Notes: generated by a model not told the origin, from the letters alone. Counted from the first letter of the stretch, positions 37,346-50,520 are shown. The stretch is 64,000 nt of DNA from Anabas testudineus (GCF_900324465.2 NC_046627.1:9763610-9827609); one strand, 5' to 3'. Made by a program: numbers and translations.

Positions 37346-37589
37346 GGTGTTAACATCTGAGTACATGATGAAGACATCTTTATTCAGAAAACCAGAAAAG
37401 TGAAAATTGTTTATATTAGTTTTTCCTGCCACTTTAAGTTTTTTTTTTTTTTTATTCCTTTTTTTTAGGGTTTTTTTATAATGCTTACTTTGACCACATG
37501 AGTGCACCACTACACCACATTCTACATAGGGAGCGAGTCTGTCTGCAAACCACCATCATAATAAGACTAAAAACATTGTTTTTTACAGT

Positions 37590-37983
37590 TTCTCCCTACA
37601 TCACAGAAAGAACAAGACGACCCTGTTGATGTTTTCTTAGTAGTGGTTTTCCATGAGGGCATTTTTCCTTTGGACTGACATACAACTTCACAATCTGAAA
37701 CCTCCTCACAACAAAAAGTTAGTGTCTCATATACAAATAACTGTGCTGGTTTCCAGCTTCTTTCAAATAAACCACAAAACAACAACAGTGAAAATATGTC
37801 CCTCAAAAGGCTGAGTGCGTTCAGTGAGGTAATTACAAGCTTTCTGATTATGTTCATGACACATCAGCTTCATCACTAAAGAGAATCAGATTACTTATGT
37901 GGAAAAACACAAATAGCAACTGAAAGTTTGTAGAGACAGACTCCGTACACACAAATTTTGATGCAGAGAGCTGCAACCTCCAT
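37590..37983 (-). pseudogene. R6: 5' fragment of a receptor gene
   Basis: Exon 1 (37953-37983, MEVAALCIKI) and exon 2 (from 37879 down to about 37838, LMKLMCHEHNQKA) are recognisable, followed closely by a D1 piece (about 37600-37750: LFVYETLTFCCEEVSDCEVV). That piece then joins abruptly to a scrap of D2 (GGGAGAAACTGT, from the EGEAVT region). The start of D1, most of D2, the TM and the tail are gone, and the conserved 3' flank of the unit follows at once. Large deletions, not point changes, killed it. A short ORF of 96 codons here is an accident of the fusion. Confidence 0.8.
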
Positions 37984-38690
37984 GTTGTCTTGCTGCTGAC
38001 TGAACATCAGACTGAAGTGTAATGTAGCTGCACAGAGAGGCCTTTTCCTCTTTTCTTACTTCTGCTGTTAATGTGATGATTTTTTTTGATCAGAAACTTT
38101 TTCTTCTGTTACAGCAGAAATAATCTGGTGGTTAAACATCAGTTGTTGGAGCAAAGCACAACTGTGGACTTTAAAATATAAATAAAATGACCAGTAGTCC
38201 AAAATGTTTTACAGGTATCACAGTCAAAAATGTCAGCTTTTACGCTGCATTGTCTCTCAAACCACAGCAGTGAGTTGAAAGAATGGTGTCATGTATGTTG
38301 TAATTGGGGATGTAGCTCAGTGGTAGAGTGCATGCTTTGCATGTATGAGGCCCTGGGTTCAATCCCCAGCTTCTCCATGTGTTTTGAGGGGTAGTTGTAG
38401 TTTAATTCCTGGCAGAGGTGTCCTCAAATAAGACACTGACACCCCGTAGTACCACTGACCTCTGTCAGACAGCTATCCTACCACAATTTCTCCAAGGGAA
38501 TCAATAAGGTATTTGTTGTTATTATTATTTAGAACAATCTCATAGTGACACTGCTAAAAACACCGATGCAGGTTTGATGATAATGTATTAACATTCTAAC
38601 ATTAGCAAATTAACACTAAACACAAAGTACAAATGATGCTGAATCAAAATGACATAACTTTTTAAAAAGTGTTGACAAATGTAAATATTG
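37984..38690 (-). promoter_or_regulatory. 5' flank of dead locus R6
   Basis: The paralogous upstream block of R6, with an altered ETS-like box (GAAAAGAGGAAAAGG near 38040-38055). The SINE at 38306-38531 occupies the same site as upstream of R4. It probably has no target gene now. Confidence 0.4.
38306..38531 (+). repeat. tRNA-Ala-headed SINE, copy 2 (upstream of R6)
   Basis: The head (38306-38377) has A box TAGCTCAGTGGTAGAG, anticodon loop CTTTGCA (TGC) and B box GGGTTCAATCC. The body is shortened compared with copy 1. The tail is accacaatttctccaaggga followed by ATT units. Confidence 0.7.
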
Positions 38691-39084
38691 ACATTTGTTG
38701 CCACATTAAAGACAAAAAATGCAACATAAGTCATGTGTTCTCACACTGCGCAAAGTCTGTTCAAAGAGGTGCAGAGTTACTTGTTTGGTGAAAGTATTAA
38801 GTCAACTGATTGAGTGATTTCTTAGAACAGTCACAGGATACATTTGTATGAGGTTAATAATAGAATAGTGAATAGAAAATTATTTATTAAACAGAACTCT
38901 TTACTGTTAACATTTTAAGATAAGTGGTGAACTTTTCAGTCAGAATTCCTTTATCTTCAAGTCTGTACAGGTACACTAAAGTACAGGTGGACTCTGCCCA
39001 CTGCAAATATTATTATCATTAAAATTTCAGTAAAAACAAAAATAAATAAATAAATAAAGAAATAATAATAAAAATAAAAAAAAA

Positions 39085-40800
39085 AACAGGCCGATATCAA
39101 ACCTCCCCTTTATCTCTAAGATTCTAAGATAGCAGCGGGGCAGCTATGCTCTTATCTACATTGAAATAACACACACAAACTATATCAGTCAGGATTTAGG
39201 CCTCATCACAGCACAGAGACGGCACTTGTTAAATTAGAAATTACCTCCTATTGGCCTCTGATCAGCGTTGCGTCACAATGCTTGTGTTACTTGACCTCAG
39301 GGCAGCTTTTGACACCATTGACCATAGTATTCTCCTTCACAGACTAGAAAATGTTGTAGGAATTAAGGAAACAGCCCTCTCCTGGCTTAGGTCCTATTTG
39401 AGTGATTCCATTTAGATCTACACACTGTTATCACACTGTAGATCTAAATGGCAATTTGGTGTTCCACAGGGTTTGGTTTTAGGCCCACCACTTGGTCCCA
39501 CAATGGTAGGCAGGGCAGCATGAGGAGGTCTTGCCTAAGGACCCCTGCTGGAGGTAGGCCACAGCTGGGATTTGAACCCCAGTCTCCCACATGGAAGGTG
39601 GTGATGTTACCACTACACTAACCAGCCGACCAAGCTGTCTGTTCTGATTATTAAATAAGCATGGTATTAGCTTTCATTGCTATGCTGACGACACACAGTT
39701 ATATGTTCCATCAAAACCAGATGAGATCAAACAGCTTAATAAAGTTGAGCAACGTGTAAAGGATATAAGAGACTGGATGCTAATTAACTTCTTGCTTAAT
39801 CCTGATAAGACAGAAGTACTAGTTATAGGACCACATGCAACTAGAAGCAAGATTTTAGATCACACCGTAACTCTAGATGGCCTTTCTGTTCTATCTAGTG
39901 CAACAATAAAAGACCTTGGTGTGATTCTAGATTCCAGTCTTTCATTTGAAGCTCATGTAGAATGTAATGTAATATCACCAGGACAGCTTTCTTTCACCTC
40001 AGAAATATTGCCAAGCTAAGGAATATTTTGTCACTAAATGATGCAGAAAAATTAGTCCATGCTTTCATCACCTCTGGGTTGGACTACTGTAATAGCCTTC
40101 CAAATAGTGTTTGGGATTCAGACACAGTCTCAGTATTTAAGTCTAGGCTGAAAACCTATTTATTTAGTCAAACATTTTTGTAAATAGATTTGCCTTAGGG
40201 AAAGACTCATGGATGGTGAACTGGTGTGTTTAGATGCTGTCTTCCCCACTGTCACTGATCACTCAGGTTTGTTGATGGTGAAGTGTTCGGTTGCTCTACA
40301 TCCCAGTGAGCCCTCATGTCTGTGTTTCCTTCTGGCTCACCCTTTTAGTTAGGCTGTCATAATTAGTCCTGCCGGAGTCCCTGCTGCACTACACTAAATA
40401 TACATTCACCTCAAACTTTTTCTGACTGTGATCATAACTAACTGCCATCTCTCCTCTTCTCTTTCTCTCCCTCTCTCTTTCCTTTTACTGTTTCTCTGTG
40501 AAGCTTCACATGTCGTTCCACCCTCTGCCCTGTGGACCTGTCTGTCTCTTCCTGGTGCCCCGCTTTTGGTTCAAGATCTCGTTGCTTGGATGCCCCGTTT
40601 GGTCTCTGTGGAATGTGTGTGGTGACTGGGGTTGGTTCCACTCTACCATGAAGACGGTCCTGGCCTCGGCTGTTGTTGGAAGCTGTTTCTCTGAGGTCTT
40701 GGCTCAACAGCAGTCGCTCGATAAGATGAGTCTCACTCTGCTCAGGTCCATTTGTTTTGGACCCACAAGGGCCTCTAGTCAGTAGATACATTTTATACTG
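39085..40800 (+). mobile_element. LINE remnant, interrupted by a SINE
   Basis: Blocks in order: LVLLDLRAAFDTIDHSILLH near 39281-39340, WLRSYLSDS near 39380, HCYADDTQLYVPSKPDEI near 39680-39735 (the YADD catalytic box), LNPDKTEVLVIGPHATRS near 39795-39850 and IKDLGVILDSSLSFEAHV near 39907-39960. The 3' untranslated part runs on to about 40800. Frames change between blocks. A tRNA-derived SINE (39500-39630) lies between the second and third blocks. Rex1/Babar-like is my best guess. Confidence 0.7.
39500..39630 (-). repeat. tRNA-derived SINE-like repeat inside the LINE
   Basis: The minus strand reads GTGTAGTGGTAACATCACCA then GGGGTTCAAATCCCAGC, a tRNA-Gly-like head, as at 894-1060. It separates two reverse transcriptase blocks of the surrounding LINE, so it landed after the LINE. 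Confidence 0.65.
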
Positions 40801-41309
40801 TATATTTCTGAGAGCTGCACAGAGGCACCTTTGTCTGTTGAGTGACCAAATGGTTAGCTGAATGCCTGTCAAATGCATTATTTCATAATTTACCTAAACA
40901 GCAAAACAGCTATTATAATTTAGAATATTATTATTATTACTATTTTTTATTTTATTTTATTTTTGAAAACTACCAAGATCAAAATAGATCTGTTTTTTTT
41001 AATGGTTTTGTGAATCAGTTTTTTTCTGTTTATTTTTGTATTACTCACTCAGACCACAAGAGTGCACCACTACACCACCTTTTCAAAGTAAAATGGTCTA
41101 CATGAAAGACTTTCCCATTTTCTACAATGTGATCTGTAAATTCTTAGTACATCATAAGTAGAAAGAAACAAAAAACAATGCAGAAAAACGAAAATCTCTG
41201 TCTTATGATAATGACTCTAGTCATTGTAAATCATTTCAGTAATACTAACCTCTAACATATAAAATAGATTAAGCTAAAGCAAACGCATCACCTGACTTTT
41301 TTCTGTCAG

Positions 41310-41830
41310 GACTCTTTCTGACACCTGTCAAATGGAAGACATAATGCATCAGGTTCACAGTTTTGTCACATTAGAAATAAGACAGTGTATATGAAATTAG
41401 AAGTTGACCACAGCGAGTCTATTGAAAAGCCACAGCAACTCTGTGCTGTTGAACTGTATTTTCAGACATGTGAACAGACACTGAGGATGGAAAAAGTTGG
41501 TTTAACTAGAATAAACTGATAAAGAGTGACATGTCTTAGTTGGTGAAAGAGCAAAAAAAAGATAAAAAAAACTTTTAACATAAAATGTTAAATATTTTAT
41601 TTTAATCCAAATTCAGACAGTGTTTACTTTCCATACAAATCAAAGGACGTATGCATAAATGCATCATTTAAATTTTGTAGTAAACAAAGAACTTGTTAAG
41701 TGACTACACTAAACATACTGTTGTGTTTGTGTCATAGTCATATCATGGTGTTATAGATTTACAAACACTGAGGGAAACTGTTACAGCTCCTCTTTCAATC
41801 AGCTCTCTCTCCGAAACCCGACATAGAAAA
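41310..41830 (-). other. 3' UTR exon remnant and 3' flank of R7
   Basis: It matches the 3' flanks of the other units, but the acceptor AG before GTTTCGG has become GG (near 41817). This fits R7 being dead. Confidence 0.45.
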
Positions 41831-41973
41831 TGTACAGAACAAATAAATAATACAAATTACAGCCCATTACGGCACTAAAAGTTTAATTTACCTGTAAAAA
41901 AATGCAATCATACAGCTACCTTGTGTTGATAGTAACCTGAGACCATCCATCTTATAGGACATGAGTAATTTTT

Positions 41974-43446
41974 TAGAAGGCATATTCTGTCATGGAGCTG
42001 ATATGGCTAGTTTTGCTTTCAAAAAAAAAAAAAAAAATACCAGCATGTTGCCAAAATGTCACACTTGTGTTGAAGGTCGAGGCCCAATTCGGACCTACCA
42101 ACACTGCGAATGACATGTTGGGAAGCAGCCCTGTATAAGGAACAAGCTCCCTTCACAACAAATATTTCAGTAAAATGGATTTTTAACTTTAATTTCTTTA
42201 CCTCTTTGCCAGCAAGTTTTGACAAAGTAAAGTAGACCCACACAGAGAAGAAGAATCAGCAGAAACACCTTGGTAACGATTGATGGGGTGAAACTGGAAG
42301 AGGAAGTAACCATCTCTATAGAAGAGAGAGTAACTGTCTCTTTTTGACCATCTAAAATCAATAAAGAGAATATTGCATGTGTTAATGTGCAAATAATTTT
42401 ACAGTATTTTGATAACAATTTGACAGTTATTTGATATCATATGTTGGTCAAAGTCAATGTCTTTGTAATATTAAATATTTGTAATTTAAAGCACGTCCAT
42501 GTCTTTATGTGCACATATGATATATTGACATATTTTCGAATGTTTCTGTGTCTCACCTCTGACAGTCAACCTGCTCTCTGCTGATTCTCCAGCTCCAGAG
42601 ATGCTGCACTTGTAGAGTCCTTCATCAGACTTGGAAACATTGTGGATGATCATGTTTTCTGTAGAGCTGCTATTGATCATCTATATAGAAATCAGCTGAG
42701 GTCTGTGAGGAAGTCGTCTTGTTTCTACAAGTCAGAGTTACAGCTTCTCCCTCCATCACAGGAAGAGCAGGAATTTCCAGGATCACTGAACCATCTGGAC
42801 AACAAGGATGTAAAAGCTGATTTAATGATACACTCATGTTGAGATTATGACAAATGTTGTTGTCATGAAAAAAACTTACAAGTGACAAAAATGTTGACAC
42901 TGTTGCTTCTTTTAACCCCTCCAGCCTCAAACCAGTATTCACCACTGTCATCGGCATAAACATTTCTAATGCTGCAGGACGACCCTGTTGCTGTTCTCTT
43001 ATTAGTTTTATTACATGGTGATATTTTCCCTTTGAACTCATGCACAACTTCACAGTAAGAGTTCCTCACAATAAAAATTTACTGACTCGTATTCAAAGAA
43101 CTGTGCTCTGCAACAAAGAAAAAGAAAGAGACTCATAAAATATATATGTGTTTTAAATAACAGAACAAAAGAAATTAGTACAAAGTGATAAGTGGCAGCA
43201 TGAATCCTGTGACAATTAGTTTATGTTTCTATTTAAATTGTTGGATCAACACATTTACTTACTAACTTTCTGATCTTGTTCACACAGCAGTATCACAATC
43301 ATGACTAAAAAGATGACAAATAGATGGTTATAAAGTCAATGTGCTGATACAGAAAAACAAAAACGCCAGCTGAAGGTTTGTAATGTAAAGTAAAACAGAC
43401 AGACTCAGTACTCACGCAGTTTGATGCAGAGAGCTGTGACCTCCAT
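41974..43446 (-). pseudogene. R7: receptor pseudogene of the R4 type
   Basis: Exons: 43416-43446, 43263-43304, 42880-43107 (D1 remnant), 42557-42794 (D2), 42202-42351 (TM) and a tail scrap at 41974-42018. D1 has lost its first 31 nt after the acceptor and 2 nt more in the SYC region, so the frame meets a stop early. D2 lacks 8 nt after ADFY and is out of frame. The TM exon is open and reads SIVTKVFLLILLLCVGLLYF, with a lysine where R4 has arginine. It shares the tail text and the upstream SINE with R4, so the two are close relatives. The ancestor was probably an activating-type receptor. Confidence 0.8.
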
Positions 43447-43960
43447 GTTGTCTTGCTGCTGACTGAACATCAGACTGAAATTTAATGTAGATGCACAGAG
43501 GGGCCTCTTCCTGTTTTCTTACTTCTGCTGTTAATGTGATGATTTATTTAGATCACAAACTTTTTCTACTGTTTCAGTAGAAATAACTTGGTGGTTAAAC
43601 ATAAGTGGTTGAAGCAAAGCACAACTGTCAGCATTATGACCAGTAGACAAAATGTTTTACAGGTACCAGAGTTAAGAATACATTACGTCTACAGCATCTA
43701 TGCTGCATTTTAGTTCAAACCACAGCAGTAAGTTTAGTGAGTTGTTGTAGTTGGGGATGTAGTTCAGTGGTAGCGTGCATGCTTTGCATTTATGAGGCCC
43801 TGGGTTCAATCCCTAGCATTTCCATTTATTTTGAGGGGCAGTTGTCTGCAAACCCCAGGGTGAGTGGTTTTATTCCTGTTTCTTCCTGGCTACTTGCTGA
43901 GGTGTCCTCGAACAAGACAGTGACACCCTGTAGTAGCGCTGACTTCTGTTGGTTAGTGTT
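43447..43960 (-). promoter_or_regulatory. 5' flank of R7, with SINE
   Basis: A paralogous upstream block with the ETS-like AACAGGAAGAGG box at 43503-43515. The tRNA-Ala-headed SINE follows at 43753. Confidence 0.4.
43753..43958 (+). repeat. tRNA-Ala-headed SINE, copy 3 (upstream of R7)
   Basis: The head (43753-43824) is more decayed than in copies 1 and 2: A box TAGTTCAGTGGTAGCG, anticodon loop CTTTGCA, B box GGGTTCAATCC. The body keeps gtgagtggttttattcctgt. The tail is cut near 43958. Confidence 0.7.
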
Positions 43961-44345
43961 AGACAAATGTAAATAAACTGTAAAATACTGGTGAAGTGAT
44001 TTCTTAAAACAGCCACAGGACACATTTTATAAGGTTAGTAATAGAATACTAAAAAGAAAATTATTTATTTTATTATTTATTTTAACATCATGAGATGTCA
44101 TTCATGTAATTTTACACCAAATCTATGAAAATAAGAAGTCATGGATGACAAAACATGATAATATATATTTTGACACAGTTGCCAAACTGAACTTGTCCTT
44201 TTTTTTCTTGTCAGGTTTTTCTTGATTTTCTCTGCAGTAAAATTTGACATTTGGCTCATAACTAGCACCTCACCTTCCAACTTTACAGAACAGGGCAAGA
44301 ATCATATTAGAAAACAGGTAAATTCAGTTTTAATGTAATTTGTAA

Positions 44346-44369
44346 AATATATATATATATATATATATA
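44346..44369. repeat. AT dinucleotide run
   Basis: About eleven TA units. The surrounding 43.96-44.5 kb is AT-rich with no recognisable feature. Confidence 0.8.
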
Positions 44370-44504
44370 ATTCCCTGTCTAAGTTGATGATGGCATTGAA
44401 ACCTACACCTTGTAGCAATTTAGGGTTTTAGCAAATTAGCTTGCAAATTACATTTCTAATAATAATCTCTTTAAACTTTTCCAGTTGATCTTAAAATTCT
44501 TTCA

Positions 44505-44810
44505 TTTAACTGAAACTGGAGTTACAAAAGTTAATCATCAGTATTCTCGACTACTGCAATGTCTTACTGGCGTGCCTACAAGCATGCACTATCAAACCTG
44601 TCCAGATGATCATAAAAGCAGCAGCAATTCTTGTTTTTCATTATTTAAAACCTGCTGTTGCTGCCCATATCAGGTTCAAAGCCTTGACTCTTGCCCACAA
44701 AGTTGGGAATTACCTACTAATGCGTGCTCAGCTGCCTCCCTCCAAATCAAAAAAAAACTTGACTGTTCTGCAACTTTTTCTTCGATGAAATCCTACAAAA
44801 CTAAAAAAAA
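44505..44810 (+). mobile_element. LINE C-terminal remnant
   Basis: The frame reads LDYCNVLLACLQACTIKPVQ, then AAAILVFHYLKPAVAAHIRF and KALTLAHKVGNYLLMRAQLP. This is the 'LDYCNALLxGLP...AARLV...LHWLPVxxRIxFK' end of fish LINEs. It is broken and lacks catalytic parts. Confidence 0.65.
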
Positions 44811-45529
44811 TAAACAAATGTGATATGTAGCAGTCTAATAGTTTCTAGTTTTTCCTCCTATTTTTTTTAAAGGTGAAAATACGTTTTCTTTAAAGCGGAC
44901 TGTTTGTGTTTTTGTGTGTACTCAATTTGAACACGAGAGTGGTCATTACCTTTATTAATCCATGAATCTCTGAATTCAGACTGTTGTCAAAATAAGTCTA
45001 CAAAGTATTCTGTTCCCTACAAAGTGAACTCAAAATTTGTGTATATCATGAATACAAGTGGAATTTAAAAAAAGATAAAGTAAAAACTGTGACTCGGGCG
45101 GTTCTAGGATTTCATCCTTACAGGGGGTTAGCCCCTAATGACTGAACAGCACTACTAATGTTGCTCTCAGCACGTTAATGCAATCCATGGTTAGAGCACA
45201 AGTTAATAGGCAAGTTTTCGCACATAGGTTTCTGTCAATTGAGTATTAGCACGTGTTTCCTGTTGAAGAGACATTTTATATGACATGCTGTATCTTTGAG
45301 GTTTTCATTTTAGTAATAACAGCATGAACTACAATGTCACGGGAACTGTTCTATTGTCCAACTGGAAGGAAGGAATATAACCAACGCAAGAGAATGAAAA
45401 CAATTTTAACATGTGTATTAGCAAGACACTTATAAACACACAATCTTTTTTTCATCATAATGGAGAAATTACATCAGCTGTAATTTCTTTTGTCTGACTT
45501 TGTAGATCTCTTAACTGAGCCTGCCGATT

Positions 45530-46030
45530 GTTTTCATCGAACATCAAGTTTTTGACCACAAAGAGGCAAGAGGGCTTGTTTCGGATTAAATGAAGTAAGT
45601 AAGTTAGAGGAACCACAGTGGGTCTATTTAAAAGCCACTGAAGCAGTGTGCGCTTGTTACTTCTATTTTTACACTAATGAACAGACACGCTGCTGATGGA
45701 ACAAGTTGGTTTAACTGGTTAGTAGAAACAGATACCTCTTAAAGAGACATGTCCTTTATTTATAGAGTTTAAACAAATTAAAACTTAAACTAAATACAAA
45801 TGTATTTAATAAAATCTAAACAGTGTTTACTTTGCTTACAAATTTATGGACAGGTGTATAAAAGCCTCATTTAGATTTGGTAGTGAATACTTATCAGTTT
45901 GAAATAGTTTGGCAAATCACTACACTAAACAAACAGCTATCTTACTGTCATAATCATGTTATTAATTTACAATCAATGAGGGAAACTTGTCTTTCAAAGC
46001 TCCACCTTCAGTCAGCTCTCTCTCCAAAAC
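45530..46030 (-). other. 3' UTR exon and 3' flank of R8
   Basis: The acceptor before 46030 (TTACAG) and the text GTTTTGGAGAGAGAGCTGAC match the other 3' UTR exons. An ATTAAA near 45800 may be the poly(A) signal. Confidence 0.45.
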
Positions 46031-47219
46031 CTGTAAGACACAGAAAATATGAAGCACAAGTATAAATACTTTAGGAAGTCTTTTGGAGCATCAAAATTTA
46101 AGTTGCTTGTCACATTGAGTCATTTTAATACAGTAGTTGATTTCTAACTGATTTCAATGTTGCAATTATGACCTTCCAGCTAATTCTGGAAGTATATAAA
46201 GTTATTTACCTCGGGAAATCCAAATACCCAGTTTTGCCATTCTACAGTTTTCTCTATGACATACTTTGTTGTGTCATTATTCTTACCTACGGAATTGTAT
46301 AATAAAAGGCATCTTCTGTTAAAGGTGTGTTGGCACTAGTCAATGGAGGTGATATGACTGCTTCTACATAAAAACAAGATTATTAGATTAGATAGTCACA
46401 CACTAGAACAGATTTAATTTACTTTAAATCTATTCTGATCTTATCTGGTTTTATTTCTTTGGTTGATTACAACATCAGTTACGATTTATATGGGTTTTTA
46501 ATAACCTCACCAAGCTGTTGAGAATCATCCAGGCCCAACATGGAGTAAATGGGTCTACATGATGCTTCGCCTTCATCTAATAAAGATAGTGAAAGTTAAC
46601 TGGTATGTCAAAAGCAACATAATATTTGATGTTCTGAGCCAATTTAAGGTTATTTTAGGACATTCATTCATTGTACTTATCAGGATAAGTTTGATATTTT
46701 GGGTAATTTATCTAACACAAGCTATGCAAATTCAGCAATAACAGTTAATCTTCTTTTTTTTTTTTTGTTAAAAATTGGTTCTAGATTTTCCGCTGCCTAA
46801 ATAGCATAGTGAGAGCCCAAAAACAAACACCTGACATCTATTTCCATCAAAAAAGGAAGCTAAATTCTAGAACCCCTTTAAAGCCACAACAATTGGATTT
46901 TACATTTTACATTAGCAAACTGCATGTAGCTTTATGCTAAGCTAAGCTAATCAGCTTTGTAGAAGGTCATAGCAACAAGTCTTCTCACCAAAAGTAAATT
47001 TTACATCTTTAATGTGAATGTAATATAAATCCATGAGCTTTTTAAACATTTCATGTTTAACTTTTAAGTACAACAGAGCACGAGATTAGCGTCCATGGAA
47101 ATCCACAACCTCTACTCTACACGCAACTTGTACCCTGCAAATGCGCCAGCCTTGTTCTCTGTGGTTTTCTTGTGCAGTTTTAGTGTAAGAAGCTCAAGTT
47201 TACCCCTAGCAGTCACACA

Positions 47220-47246
47220 TCAAAAAAAAAAAAAAAAAAAAAAAAA
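47220..47246. repeat. Poly(A) run in an R8 intron
   Basis: About 25 adenines. No element body is evident beside it. Confidence 0.8.
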
Positions 47247-47629
47247 CTGAGACAACCGTCTCATGTTTACAGTATGGCTTGTTCTTATAATACCATGGTC
47301 ACAATTTTACTCAGCTTTTGGTAATGGTACAAGGTTGTATATTTTTATTCCAAATAATAAATTTGAAATATTTTTGTTGCTTCAACTCAAATTAATTAAC
47401 AGTTAATATAACTCAAAATACTTTTGAGTTGAGCATATAACTCAAAATACTTTTGAGTCATATGCTTACTGGTGTCTGTGATATGATATTAAGTACAGTT
47501 GTGAAGTAAAATTAAAGCAACAGGTAGGTGAAATACTGTACCTTTCTCTTTTTTTTTTTTTTTTACAACACCATAAACTGCTGTGGTTGGATTGACACTT
47601 GCAGTACCTAAAAAAGTAAAAATTTAATT

Positions 47630-47666
47630 ATTATTATTATTATTATTGTTATTATTATTATTATTA

Positions 47667-47737
<71 letters not shown>

Positions 47738-47740
47738 TAT
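47630..47740. repeat. Long ATT microsatellite in R8
   Basis: More than 30 ATT/GTT units with two interruptions, starting only about 25 bp from the acceptor of the R8 tail exon at 47542-47607. It is likely polymorphic, and its length might affect branch-point spacing. Confidence 0.9.
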
Positions 47741-49539
47741 TTATTGTGATATTTAAATCATTATTACACCTCATTATGATAACTGACTTATCTTTACACA
47801 GAAACATGATCTGTCTAATTAATTACATCACTAAACTATTCAAAAAAATAACACTTTCATGTTGTCTATTGGTAAAACTAAACTAAATTGTTTCTAGATC
47901 ATTGTCTTTATGTTTAATGTCAACAATTACCAAAAAAGTCTATAAAAAATTGTTTCAAAGCTCATTAATCTTATTTCCAAAATCTTCTGATTTATTTGCA
48001 GAACTTTGTAATGAGGACATTTGTGTTCTCCAAAAATAAGGCCAAATAAGAATCATTTTCTTACTTTACATGTCAATTATAGTATGTCCATATCACTTTA
48101 ATGATATATGGTTGGTTTCTCACCTAGTTGATTCCCAGTTGACCCTGATTCAGGACTCTGAAGGTACACTACCACAATAGAGGTAAAATAAGATCATTAG
48201 AAAACCAGGAAGAAAAGTTTACGTACTTTAAACATTAAACATTAAATGTTTACCTTTAAAAAGGACAAAGTCACAATTGCTTGCAACAAAATGGAGCAAA
48301 ATTGTGCTTAAAATGTGTTAAAAAAGTTTTCAGCTTTCACCAATTTGCAATTAAAATACTAATTAGCTGCAGGTAAATACCTCACTAAATTTACGGCTTG
48401 TTTGGACCCAGATATACTGTGACTTACATGTTGATGGAAGCAACATTGTACAAGTGTTACTCTCTTACAACAGCAAATATTTGAGTAAAATGTATTTTTA
48501 CCTTTATTTACTTACCTCTGTGCCAGTAACTTCTGACAAAGTGAAGGAGTCCCACCAAAACCAGCAAAATCGCAAATAAAACAGTCAGAATAATCCATGG
48601 ATTTGAACTGGGAGAGAAAGTAACCATCTCTTTAAAAGGGGAAGTTGTCGTCTCTTTATAAGGGAAAGTAACCGCCTCTTTCTGACCACCTGCAATGATG
48701 ATACAAAGTATTGTACCTTAAAATGTGCAGGTACTTCCACAATATTTTAACAACCCTTAGAAAATTAAATAATATAAAGTGTTGCTTAAAGTCAATATTT
48801 AGAGCTACAGTGGTCATTATTGTCATATCCCATCTACTTAACAACTGTTTCTGTGTCTCACCTCTGACAGTCAACCTGCTCTCAGCCGATTCTCCGGCTC
48901 CAGAGATGTTACACTTGTAGGGTCCTCCATTAGACTTGGAAACACTGTGGATGCTCATGTTTCCTGTAGAGCTGCTACCAATAAAGCTTCCATAATGATA
49001 AAAATCAGCTGAGGTCTGTGAGGAAGACGTCTTGTTTCTACATCTCAGAGTTACAGCTTCTCCCTCCATCACAGGAAGAGCAGGAATTTCCAGGATCACT
49101 GAACCATCTGAACAACAACGATGTAAAAGCTGATTTATGTATTATATATATTATATCATGTTGGGTTTATGACAAAATGTTGATGTCATGATAAAAACTT
49201 ACCAGTGACAAAGATATTGACGCTGTTGCTCCCTTAACCCCCTACAGTCTCAAACCAGTATTTACCACTATCATCTGCATAAACATTTCTAATGGTGCAG
49301 GACGACCCTTTTGATGTTCTCTTATTAGTTCTACTACATGATGACATTTTCCCTTTGGACTCATGTACAACTTCACAATAAGAGACCCCCTCACAATAAA
49401 AAGTTAGTGACTCATATACAAAGAACTGTGCTCTGTTTGGATTAATACGAAGAGAAGCTGCATCTGAAACAAAGAAAAAGAAAGAAATTCATAAAACAGC
49501 TGGAATATATTTTCAAAACAACAGAACCCATGAACATGT

Positions 49540-50520
49540 CTCTCTGATGTACTTTGTTTTGAATAGCCTCTGAATAAACATTCAGACCCACAGACCCAGG
49601 TCTATGTATGGGACAAGCTTTCTTGGCTTTGTCCTTGTCAAGTTCTCGTCTCTTTGAGAAGCAAACCAAAAATGAGCTCCAGAAGGTTTACAGCTGAAGA
49701 AGTTTTATCACTGATTTTTAACGGGCATGGTGATGAAGAAGAAATTTCAGAGACAGAGGATTGTTCAGAGCCCGAGGACAATGTTATTGATGATATTGAA
49801 TGCCAATTTTTCTACGATGAGGAGGATTCAGAGGAGGAGTCTTCTGCCGTCTCTACATCAGATGAAAACCAAGGACTGCAGCAATCATCATCCACAGAGG
49901 GCACATGGACATCTAAAGATAGTATAAAATGTTTGACATCACTACAACTAAGCAGAGGCAGACGATCATCTTCCAATGTCATCAAAATGATTCTTGGTCC
50001 TACAAGATTGGCCGTCACACAAGTTGATGATATTCAATCCACATTTCAGCTCTTCATATCCCCACCAATAGAGAAGATTAGATTTGCCATGAGTAACTTG
50101 GAGGGGAGGCGTGTATTTCAAGAGAAATGGAAGCCACTGGATTAGACTGACTTGCATGCTTATTTTGGTATTCTGGCATTAGCTGGAGTGTAAAGGCCAA
50201 AGGGAGAAGCAACTGCAAGTCTGTGGAGTGAAGCGAATGGAAGGCCAATATTTCATGCAACAATGTCTCTGTAAATGTTTTTATAATGATATCTTGTGTG
50301 ATCCAGTGGATACAGGTGTACAGAAACTGAAGAGATGCCAGGTCTGTCCCAGACAGACAGACAGTAAAACAAGCACGTCTTGTGCAAAATGCAAGAATTA
50401 CATCTGCAGAAAGCACACAGCTACATTACGTCCATCATGTGGAAACACAGCTTTTTGGCCATTTCTGAGTGGATTTACACAGTGCGGGTCAAAATGACCT
50501 GCAACATAATATGAGGGTTA
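49540..50520 (+). mobile_element. piggyBac-type transposon remnant, internally deleted
   Basis: A 163-codon frame (49654-50145) starts with MSSRRFTAEEVLSLIF and an acidic region, then KIRFAMSNLEG, typical of the N-terminal part of PGBD4-like transposases. A second frame (50228-50497) holds the Cys-rich end: RCQVCPRQTDSKTSTSCAKC then YICRKHT. The catalytic middle is absent. The right end is atgagggttaa (50508-50519), the piggyBac CCC...GGGTTAA type with its TTAA; no matching left end was found. It lies in an R8 intron, on the opposite strand. Confidence 0.8.

Noticed and set aside
40438-40878. A 146-codon minus-strand gene
   Set aside because: It lies antisense in the 3' part of a LINE, has biased low-complexity composition and no family resemblance.
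49654-50145. Host gene encoding an acidic 163-residue protein
   Set aside because: It is the N-terminal part of a piggyBac transposase; the Cys-rich end lies just downstream and the catalytic middle is missing. No sign of domestication is visible.
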